From positions 1-13,527 of the forward strand of contig JAKQGD010000129.1 in NCBI GenBank assembly GCA_029573365.1: DNA of 13,527 nucleotides, read 5' to 3'. The notes beneath the pieces are model-generated. The model saw only the letters and a program-made list of their open reading frames with translations, was not told the DNA's origin and did not search any database. Each line of letters starts with the position of its first letter. The stretch's first letter is position 1. Both the position numbers and the translations under genes were made by a program. Below are positions 7,685 to 13,527 of this stretch, one piece after another. This DNA comes from Bacteroidota bacterium (lineage in GTDB: Bacteria; Bacteroidota; Bacteroidia; Chitinophagales; Saprospiraceae).

Positions 7685-8458
7685 ATGTCCCGGCATATTA
7701 AAATCTTGATATCTGCAGCCTGGTTGTCTGCCTTACTGACGGTTATTACTGTAGCAGACCTATGGTCACAGGAAGAACAGGTAAAGCCGTTGGGAGGTGC
7801 TGTGGTCGACCCTGGTTTTGGCCTGGGAGCCAATTTCCCTGCGGGAGACCTTTCGGCAAGGTACGGCGGCAACCTCAACTTTTCTGTGTCTCCCTCTTTT
7901 ATCACCGCTAAAAACTGGATACTGCAGGGCGATTTTATATATCTTTTTGGCAACAATGTCAAAGAAGATGTCCTTGCACCTCTCCGCAACAGCTCAGGGC
8001 TGATACCCGGAGATGACGGACAGGTGGCTGATGTTTTCCTGAGGGAAAGAGGCTTGTATATAGGTTTGGGAGGAGGCAGGTTATTTCCGCTCCGTAGCGG
8101 GAACAAATCCGGCATCAAGGCTGTGATAAGCGGAGGCATCCTACAACATGGAATACGGTTTGTGGACGAAAGAAATTCTATACCGCAGCTAAGGGCAGGC
8201 AGAAGCAAGGGATATGACCGCCTCACCAGAGGGTTTGCCCTCAAAGAGACCTTAGGCTATAAACTTATGACCCGCAACGGAAGGATGAATTTCGAACTCA
8301 ACTTTGATTTTATCCAGGGCTTCACCTCAGAAGTACGGGCCTTCAATTTTGATACCGGACTGCCTACAAATAAGTCTCGCCTGGACCTGCTGTTTGGTAT
8401 CAGGCTGGTATGGAATCTGCCATTTTATCTTGGCTCAGAAGAGGTCGTTTATTACTGA
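7685..8458 (+). CDS. Probable outer-membrane beta-barrel protein of unknown function
   Basis: The product is 257 residues. Residues 1-28 form a signal peptide with basic N-terminus MSRHIK, a hydrophobic core ILISAAWLSALLTVITV and a probable cleavage site near WSQ. The mature part alternates polar and hydrophobic residues in short strands separated by Gly/Asn/Asp turns: GFGLGANF (44-51), LQGDFIYLFG (80-89), GLYIGLGGGRL (123-133), MNFELNFDFIQGF (201-213), LLFGIRLVWNLPFYLG (235-250). It ends in Tyr-Tyr. That pattern fits a small outer-membrane barrel, but I do not recognise the family. The ATG at 7685 is preferred over the upstream in-frame TTG at 7658 because the signal peptide then begins normally. 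The next gene, waaA, starts 3 nt after the stop, so the two are co-translated in one operon and a role in the outer membrane or LPS is inferred from context. Confidence 0.78.
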   Translation: MSRHIKILISAAWLSALLTVITVADLWSQEEQVKPLGGAVVDPGFGLGANFPAGDLSARYGGNLNFSVSPSFITAKNWILQGDFIYLFGNNVKEDVLAPLRNSSGLIPGDDGQVADVFLRERGLYIGLGGGRLFPLRSGNKSGIKAVISGGILQHGIRFVDERNSIPQLRAGRSKGYDRLTRGFALKETLGYKLMTRNGRMNFELNFDFIQGFTSEVRAFNFDTGLPTNKSRLDLLFGIRLVWNLPFYLGSEEVVYY

Positions 8459-8461
8459 TGG

Positions 8462-9733
8462 ATGACTCTCGCTGACAAGCTTATATTCCACCTTTACACT
8501 CTGGCCATCAGAGCCGGCGATTTATACATCAGCATAGGCAGCCTTTTCAGCGATAAGCTTAAAAAAATGAGGCATGGACGCGACCAGAGTATGGACAGGC
8601 TTCCTTCATGGAATTTAAATGCCGGGGCAGGACCTGTCATTTGGATGCACTGTTCATCACTGGGAGAATTCGAACAAGGCAGACCCCTGATCGAGGACCT
8701 GAAAAAGAAAGTAAAGGGCTTACGTGTGGTGCTGAGTTTTTTTTCGCCGTCAGGCTATGAAATAAGAAAAGATTATCCGATGGCTGACTTCATTTTTTAT
8801 CTTCCATCAGATCTGCCACGGGCTTGCCGCCAAATGGCTGAATGCATAAAACCCGATGCTTTCATCCTTGTCAAATATGACCTGTGGTGGAACATTATCA
8901 GTGTATTACAAGAAAAAAACGTGCCTGTATTTCTGATCTCTGGATTGTTCAGGGGAAATGAGTACTATTTTAAGGCGATATCAAGGACTTTTAGTCATTG
9001 TTTAAGGCAATTTGCAGGCATTTTTGTACAAGACAAAAACTCTCTAGCTGTGCTGGCCGAAAAGGGTTTTAAAAATGTTTATTTAGCCGGTGACACTCGT
9101 ATAGACAGAGTGAAAGAAAGAGCAGCAACCGCTGTGATACCGGAAAAGCTGACCGCAATGGCGTCCGGTAAGAAAGTAATAGTTTATGGCAGTATTTGGC
9201 CTGCAGACTTAAGGGTGATAAATACATTGGTGCAGATGCCGGGTAACTACCTTCATATCATAGCCCCACATGACATCAGCCCATCCAGCATCAATACAAT
9301 CAGCGACAAACTCAGGGCGACACCGTGCCTATGGTCAGAACATAAATGGACATCTGATGTGATCATCGTAGACAACATAGGGCTTCTGAGCAGCCTGTAC
9401 AAAACAGCATTTTGTGCATACATAGGCGGAGGCTTTGGCAAAAGCATACACAATATACTCGAACCCGCTGCCTATGGCATCCCGGTGTTATTCGGACCAC
9501 GGCACCACAGATTTGTTGAGGCTTCGGAGCTTATCAGGCTCGGAGGAGGCTTTGAAATAAAAAAAGAAAAAGAGGCCGAAGACCTCATCAGAGCTTTTGA
9601 GTCGGATCCTGATTTATATCAAAAAGCATGCAGGGCCAGCCACAGTTATATCAGCCGCAACTCAGGTGCGACTAAAATTATTTCAGAAAAAATATCGGCT
9701 TTGATAAGGCCGGGACTAATTTTGCGTCCATGA
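8462..9733 (+). CDS. waaA: 3-deoxy-D-manno-octulosonic acid (Kdo) transferase
   Basis: WaaA (KdtA, glycosyltransferase family 30) transfers Kdo from CMP-Kdo to lipid A precursor at the inner face of the inner membrane, starting the LPS core. The 423-residue length is normal. A weakly hydrophobic N-terminal helix (about 6-30) fits membrane association. The N-terminal domain contains WMHCSSLGEFEQGRPLIE (61-78), where Glu69 corresponds to the catalytic base of the family, and VLSFFSPSGYE (90-100). The C-terminal nucleotide-sugar-binding domain has VYGSIWPAD (241-249), HIIAPHD (265-271) and the conserved IGGGFGKSIHNILEPAAYG (321-339). The number of Kdo residues added (one, two or more) cannot be told from the sequence. 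It starts 3 nt after the barrel-protein stop and ends in an ATGA overlap with the heptose kinase gene. Confidence 0.95.
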   Translation: MTLADKLIFHLYTLAIRAGDLYISIGSLFSDKLKKMRHGRDQSMDRLPSWNLNAGAGPVIWMHCSSLGEFEQGRPLIEDLKKKVKGLRVVLSFFSPSGYEIRKDYPMADFIFYLPSDLPRACRQMAECIKPDAFILVKYDLWWNIISVLQEKNVPVFLISGLFRGNEYYFKAISRTFSHCLRQFAGIFVQDKNSLAVLAEKGFKNVYLAGDTRIDRVKERAATAVIPEKLTAMASGKKVIVYGSIWPADLRVINTLVQMPGNYLHIIAPHDISPSSINTISDKLRATPCLWSEHKWTSDVIIVDNIGLLSSLYKTAFCAYIGGGFGKSIHNILEPAAYGIPVLFGPRHHRFVEASELIRLGGGFEIKKEKEAEDLIRAFESDPDLYQKACRASHSYISRNSGATKIISEKISALIRPGLILRP

Positions 9734-10710
9734 ATTCATTTTCCAGGGTTGTTTTGCCCGATTTCAGTGATCTGCATATCCTAGTAGTGGGTGATGTAAT
9801 GACAGACCGATACATGTCGGGGCGTATATCCAGGATTTCTCCGGAAGCACCGGTACCTATTTTTGAATTGGGTAGCGTAGAAAACAGGCTGGGAGGTGCT
9901 GCAAATGTAGCCATCAATCTTCTGGCTTTGGGAGCCAAGGTCACTCTTGCCACCATCATAGGTGACGACACCGAAGGTGAGACAATAAACATTATGCTGC
10001 AAAATATCCCGGGCCTCAGCTGCATTGTCACCCGCATAAACGGACGTAAAACAACAGTCAAAACAAGGGTAATGGCATCAAGCCAGCATATACTCAGGAT
10101 AGACTCCGAGGATACCGTTGAAATCAGCGAGGCAGACAGTATGCTTATCGCCCAAAGGATAAAAGAATACAGCACGGTCCATAAAATAGATGGTATCATC
10201 TTGCAGGACTACAACAAGGGACTGCTGACAGAATCCCTGATCCATACTGTCATAGACAATGCAAACCACGAGGGTACACCGACCTTCGTAGATCCCAAGG
10301 AAAAAAATTTCTTTGCCTACAGACATTGCACACTGTTTAAGCCAAACAACAAGGAGGCTATGAGATCGACGGGTCAGCACATCCTCGACCCGGCAAGGGC
10401 CGATGCCATAATCAGAGCCAGACTAAACCACAAAATTACTGTCATAACTCTGGGCAAGGACGGAATGTATTTGCATGACGACCAATCTTCGATGACAGTG
10501 CCTACATCTCCAAGGGATATATCAGATGTGTGCGGTGCCGGTGACACAGTGATCAGTGTACTTACCTGTTGTTATATCAAGGGCTTGGACATGGCCATGA
10601 TGGCCCGAATCGCCAATGCTGCCGGTGGCCAGGTATGCGAACACCCGGGCGTAGTGCCGGTAAATAGAAAAAGTCTGGAATCGGAACTACTGGGACCATT
10701 TCCGCTTTAG
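9730..10710 (+). CDS. D-glycero-beta-D-manno-heptose-7-phosphate kinase (HldE kinase domain, RfaE1-type)
   Basis: This PfkB/ribokinase-family enzyme phosphorylates D-glycero-D-manno-heptose 7-phosphate at C1, a step toward ADP-heptose for the LPS inner core. The 326 residues match the kinase half of bifunctional E. coli HldE (477 residues); the C-terminal nucleotidyltransferase domain is absent, so an RfaE2/HldC-type partner should be encoded elsewhere. Visible motifs are VVGDVMTDRY (19-28), ISRISPEAPVPIFE (33-46), the PfkB signature NRLGGAANVA (52-61), VDPK (187-190), FKPNNKE (203-209), and DVCGAGDT (266-273) containing the catalytic base Asp272. The start ATG overlaps the waaA stop by 4 nt, so the two core-LPS enzymes are translationally coupled. 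A terminator-like hairpin follows about 30 nt after the stop. Confidence 0.92.
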   Translation: MNSFSRVVLPDFSDLHILVVGDVMTDRYMSGRISRISPEAPVPIFELGSVENRLGGAANVAINLLALGAKVTLATIIGDDTEGETINIMLQNIPGLSCIVTRINGRKTTVKTRVMASSQHILRIDSEDTVEISEADSMLIAQRIKEYSTVHKIDGIILQDYNKGLLTESLIHTVIDNANHEGTPTFVDPKEKNFFAYRHCTLFKPNNKEAMRSTGQHILDPARADAIIRARLNHKITVITLGKDGMYLHDDQSSMTVPTSPRDISDVCGAGDTVISVLTCCYIKGLDMAMMARIANAAGGQVCEHPGVVPVNRKSLESELLGPFPL

Positions 10711-10739
10711 ATTAGTTTGCCGAATAATATATTGATGAC

Positions 10740-10760
10740 AGGTCTTTTAGCGACCTTTTT
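10740..10760 (+). terminator. Weak rho-independent terminator after the LPS gene cluster
   Basis: AGGTC (10740-10744) pairs with GACCT (10752-10756) around a 7-nt loop and runs into TTTTT (10756-10760). The stem is only 5 bp, so its strength is uncertain, but it sits 30 nt after the heptose kinase stop, where a terminator is expected. Confidence 0.5.
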
Positions 10761-10982
10761 ATTTCTGTTATTTTGTTAAAGTAAGATAAACGAAATTAAA
10801 ATTTAATATTTTTAACGACTTACAAAAAGTGTTGTGAGGTGGGCACAAAAAGAATTGAATGGCCAGACCGAAAAAATTCAAAATTGTATTCCCAAAGACA
10901 TTTCAATTTGCCAAAATGCATTACTTTTACAACTTGCAAATGATAATTATTCATCAATAAACCAAATCAAAATCATTTTATT
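10761..10982. other. AT-rich intergenic leader upstream of the secreted-protein gene
   Basis: No convincing gene lies here. The DNA is strongly AT-rich, contains a 13-nt AT palindrome (ATTAAA-A-TTTAAT, 10795-10807), and is rich in A just before the ATG at 10983, as is common for Bacteroidota leaders. I could not find a TTTG/TAnnTTTG pair at correct spacing; near misses are TTATTTTG at 10768-10775 and TACTTTTA at 10922-10929. The promoter of the secreted-protein gene presumably lies here but is not located. Confidence 0.5.
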
Positions 10983-13394
10983 ATGCGAAGATTTTTTACA
11001 AAAAACGTGTTTATCGTGATCGCATGTTTATGGTCGGTCCATCTGATGGGTCAGACTATCAACACACTCACGGTTAATTCCCCGGCAGGAATTGCAGGTG
11101 ATTATGCTGCAGTCAGGGCTCAGTTTGGCAATCAAAGCAATGACCCTATCAACGGAAACGCTACTTTCGTCAACGATGGTACAGCAAAGCCTTATGAGGG
11201 CTGCATGCCTGCCACCAACAATATTACAGGCCTTATCGCATTTATCGACAGAGGAACCTGTCAGTTTGGAGCAAAGGCCCTAAACGCTCAGACCCAAGGT
11301 GCTGCTGTTGCCATCATTTGCAACAATGCTGCAAACGCTGCTCAGGCACCGTTTCCAATGGTACCAGGCGATGTGGGAGCTCAGGTGACTATACCTACTT
11401 ATATGATTTCATATGCTGACTGTCAGAAAATAAGAGCTGACATCATCGCAGGAGGAGTAAGTGTCACTTTGAGAAATACATGTGCCAATACATCTTCTTA
11501 CGGACCCACAGTTGTATGGGGTAAGACTCCAGGTCAGGGCGACTTCAAAGGCGGCCTCAATGACTGGACAGTAGACAAAGAAAATACCTGGGAATATGTG
11601 GCTGATGGCAACATCAACAAAGGTGCTTACGGTGGAGTGCAGATGACTTCATTCAGTGCCTGTGACGGTGTCATGGCCTTTAATTCTGACTTCCTAGATA
11701 ATGGAGGTGTTGCAGGTGATTTTGGTGCGGGTCTTTGCCCTGCTCCTTGTAGCGGTGCCCTAATTTCGCCTACCATAGACCTGAGCGGGCAGAACATTGA
11801 AGGTATCGTAGTAGAATTTCACCAGGCCCTACGCCAGTTCCAAAGCCAGTTTTACCTGATAACCAGCAAGGACGGCGGACTTACCTGGCCGGATACTGTT
11901 CAGTTTAACACTGAATATCCAGTAAACTCCAATGCCATTTCCGGAGAAAGGAAGAGGCTGGCACTTGTAGGTTATGCAGGCGTTACTTCTTTTAGAATGA
12001 AATTTGAATATGCAGGTAACTACTATTACTGGGGTATTGATGACGTTGTAATCATCAACGAAAGCAAGGCTGATGTAAAAGTCAACGAAAACTTCTATGC
12101 TGCTGCTCCGACTCTCAGAACACCAGCAAGCCAGGTATCTGAGATGCCATTCCTTACTGATGTATCCAACATAGGTAATGGAAACGCCACCGGTGTAAAA
12201 GTAGACCTCGTTATTACTGACCCTCAGAACATGAATGCAGAGCTGGTTAAAATAACGAACAACTATGGAAATCTTGATGCAGGAATTGTACAGGAAAACA
12301 AGCCTTTCCCTGACACTTATACTCCTCCTGCCGTACCTGGCAGGTACAACGGAAGCTATACCATCACTTCGGCAGAAGATCCTACCGGTACAAACAACAC
12401 GGCAGCATTCTTCTTTGATGTGACAGAAAATACTTTTGGTAACCTGTTGGCAGAAGCCGATGTCACACCGGCCAACTATATGGGTTATGTACTTGACCCA
12501 TGGGTAGTAGGAGACGAAGTTACTTATTACTCTGCAGGAAACGTGTACTACGTAAAAGATGGCAAGGACATAACCGTTGACAAAGTTAGATTTGGTCTGA
12601 CCAATGACATTGCCAATGTTAATGAGACAGGATTTGTATATGTAGACGTGTACGAATGGATTGACGAAGACAATAACAATGAGTGTGCTCCTCTCGAAAG
12701 AGTGAAGGTGGGTACAAATTCTGTCTTCCTGGATGCTGCCATTGAAAATGCAAGATTTATCGAAGTTCCGGTCTGGGCTCTTGACAACGAAGGCAATGCA
12801 AACGAAGGTGTTGAAGTTAACCTGAAAGACAATACCACATATGTCGTAATGGCTCATACTGCACCACTCGATCCTTCTGTTGAAAGATATCAATTACTGG
12901 GATACACCGGCAGAACTTTTACTGCATTTGACAGAAGCACCAACTATTCTGCTGCATCTCTGGCATTCGATACTCTGGGCATTTCCAGAAATGCAGGTTC
13001 CCTTTACGGTCTTACAGGAACCAGCGAAACCGACGTTGAGGAAAGGAATTTCGAAATAGTACAGAACGGCTCTACTCAGTCAGCAGTATTTGTAGAAATG
13101 GACATCAAAGAGTCTACATCTACTTATGATGTTGCAAAAAATACCGAGGTAAAAACCTTCCCTAACCCTGCTTCAAGAGAACTTTATATAGACATCAGAC
13201 TGGAAAAAACAGCCGGCAGTGTCCTTGTAGAGCTTGTGGGCATAGATGGCAGGAAAGCCGCCTCAAAAACCTTTGACAATGTCAGGGATTCAAGACTCAA
13301 GCTTGACCTGGGCAACGTAGTTTCTGGTACATACAATGTACTTATCCATACCGATAATGGTGTTGTAGCCAAGAAAGTAGTGGTACAGAAGTAA
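10983..13394 (+). CDS. Large secreted PA-domain protein with T9SS type A sorting domain
   Basis: The 803-residue protein starts with a signal peptide (MRRFFTKNVF, hydrophobic IVIACLWSVHLMG, cleavage near Gln24). Residues about 30-165 form a protease-associated (PA) domain, including GLIAFIDRGTCQFGAKALNA (83-102) and VTIPTYMIS (135-143). Residues about 185-360 look like a MAM/jelly-roll-type beta-sandwich, with LISPTIDLSG (260-269) and YYYWGIDDVVI (347-357). Residues about 363-480 resemble a CARDB-like beta-sandwich (VSNIGNGNATGVKVDL, 394-409). A further beta-rich region follows, about 485-710, with an acidic DEDNNNE loop (561-567). The C-terminus has the T9SS type A sorting domain, beginning FPNPASRELYIDI (726-738), with SGTYNVLIHT (781-790) and a Lys-rich VVAKKVVVQK end. 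It should cross the outer membrane by T9SS and be released or surface-anchored. No HExxH, subtilisin or other peptidase motif is visible, so catalytic activity is not supported. Several cysteines (74, 93, 113, 147, 167, 227, 252, 256) could form disulfides. Confidence 0.9.
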   Translation: MRRFFTKNVFIVIACLWSVHLMGQTINTLTVNSPAGIAGDYAAVRAQFGNQSNDPINGNATFVNDGTAKPYEGCMPATNNITGLIAFIDRGTCQFGAKALNAQTQGAAVAIICNNAANAAQAPFPMVPGDVGAQVTIPTYMISYADCQKIRADIIAGGVSVTLRNTCANTSSYGPTVVWGKTPGQGDFKGGLNDWTVDKENTWEYVADGNINKGAYGGVQMTSFSACDGVMAFNSDFLDNGGVAGDFGAGLCPAPCSGALISPTIDLSGQNIEGIVVEFHQALRQFQSQFYLITSKDGGLTWPDTVQFNTEYPVNSNAISGERKRLALVGYAGVTSFRMKFEYAGNYYYWGIDDVVIINESKADVKVNENFYAAAPTLRTPASQVSEMPFLTDVSNIGNGNATGVKVDLVITDPQNMNAELVKITNNYGNLDAGIVQENKPFPDTYTPPAVPGRYNGSYTITSAEDPTGTNNTAAFFFDVTENTFGNLLAEADVTPANYMGYVLDPWVVGDEVTYYSAGNVYYVKDGKDITVDKVRFGLTNDIANVNETGFVYVDVYEWIDEDNNNECAPLERVKVGTNSVFLDAAIENARFIEVPVWALDNEGNANEGVEVNLKDNTTYVVMAHTAPLDPSVERYQLLGYTGRTFTAFDRSTNYSAASLAFDTLGISRNAGSLYGLTGTSETDVEERNFEIVQNGSTQSAVFVEMDIKESTSTYDVAKNTEVKTFPNPASRELYIDIRLEKTAGSVLVELVGIDGRKAASKTFDNVRDSRLKLDLGNVVSGTYNVLIHTDNGVVAKKVVVQK

Positions 13395-13420
13395 GATTTG
13401 AAAACAAAATAAAGTTTTAG

Positions 13421-13452
13421 AAAGGTCGGCAGTTTTGTCGGCCTTTTTTTTA
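13421..13452 (+). terminator. Rho-independent terminator of the T9SS cargo gene
   Basis: AAGGTCGGC (13422-13430) pairs with GTCGGCCTT (13437-13445) as a 9-bp stem including two G-T wobbles, with loop AGTTTT. It is followed by an uninterrupted T-run to 13451. It lies 27 nt after the stop codon of the secreted-protein gene. Confidence 0.88.
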
Positions 13453-13453
13453 G

Positions 13454-13482
13454 CTTGTTATATACATTTTTTTGTATATTTG
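13454..13482 (+). promoter_or_regulatory. Candidate Bacteroidota promoter for the gene entering at the right edge
   Basis: CTTG (13454-13457, one base off TTTG) is followed after 17 nt by TATATTTG (13475-13482), an exact TAnnTTTG match. Transcription would start near 13488, giving a leader of about 20 nt before the ATG at 13511. The spacing, the terminator just upstream and the ATG just downstream all agree. Confidence 0.6.
13460..13479. repeat. Perfect inverted repeat within the promoter spacer
   Basis: ATATACA (13460-13466) and TGTATAT (13473-13479) are perfect inverted copies separated by six T residues. The right arm overlaps the -7 box at 13475-13482. It may be an operator half-site pair or simply AT-rich symmetry. 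Confidence 0.4.
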
Positions 13483-13510
13483 AATATTATTAACAATTAA
13501 ATTCAATTTT

Positions 13511-13527
13511 ATGCAAACACTAAAATT
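13511..13527 (+). CDS. Start of a further gene, truncated by the window edge
   Basis: ATG at 13511 begins M-Q-T-L-K and stays open to the window end. Only five codons are visible, so no product can be named. It is called because it lies just downstream of a terminator and a well-formed candidate promoter, and because the leader before it is A/T-rich as before other starts in the window. Confidence 0.5.

Noticed and set aside
10834..11019. 61-codon GTG-started open frame upstream of the secreted-protein gene
   Set aside because: It overlaps the signal-peptide region of the real gene in another frame, has no plausible product, and lies in AT-rich leader DNA.
11829..12893. 354-codon open frame on the minus strand inside the secreted-protein gene
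   Set aside because: It lies antisense to a gene with clear domain homology, has a Cys/Val/Ile/Tyr-rich composition without any domain, and has no promoter. It arises from the codon bias of the real gene.
1..13527. CRISPR array, insertion sequence, tRNA, phage or toxin-antitoxin genes
   Set aside because: No regularly spaced direct repeats, transposase motifs, cloverleaf-like sequence or small paired genes were seen on reading both strands.

Overview
The window looks like a chromosomal stretch from a Bacteroidota bacterium, probably of the Saprospiria/Chitinophaga-like side of the phylum. Four things point there: a large secreted protein ending in a type IX secretion (T9SS) type A sorting domain, a DUF4833-like protein, promoter-like TAnnTTTG boxes instead of TTGACA/TATAAT pairs, and start codons without a clear Shine-Dalgarno sequence. 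The species assignment is inference from these signatures and from the protein sequences, not from a search. I see no mobile element, CRISPR array, tRNA or rRNA.

Layout. (1) 2-2283, plus strand: the C-terminal three quarters of a long-chain acyl-CoA synthetase, followed after 5 nt by a FemAB/GNAT-type acyltransferase. (2) 2292-6927, minus strand: a pyrG - trmH-like - priA cluster. pyrG and the SPOUT methyltransferase gene overlap by ATGA. priA follows after 35 nt and apparently starts at TTG. The cluster meets the first pair tail to tail with only 8 nt between stop codons. (3) 6928-7095: a divergent intergenic region with a Bacteroidota-type promoter box facing each way. (4) 7096-10710, plus strand: a DUF4833-like protein, a signal-peptide-bearing probable outer-membrane beta-barrel protein, Kdo transferase WaaA and a heptose-7-phosphate kinase (HldE kinase domain only). 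The last three are packed with a 3-nt gap and a 4-nt overlap, which suggests one envelope/lipopolysaccharide-core operon. (5) 10711-10982: a 272-nt AT-rich gap with a short terminator-like hairpin. (6) 10983-13394: an 803-residue secreted protein (signal peptide, PA domain, MAM/jelly-roll-like beta-sandwich, CARDB-like region, T9SS sorting domain), closed by a strong rho-independent terminator. (7) A promoter-like segment and the first codons of another plus-strand gene at the right edge.

Most of the window is housekeeping: lipid activation, CTP synthesis, RNA modification, replication restart and LPS inner core. The parts least explained by known function are the T9SS cargo that has a PA domain but no recognisable peptidase, the beta-barrel protein joined to waaA, and the DUF4833-like gene. 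I found no convincing undescribed multi-gene system.
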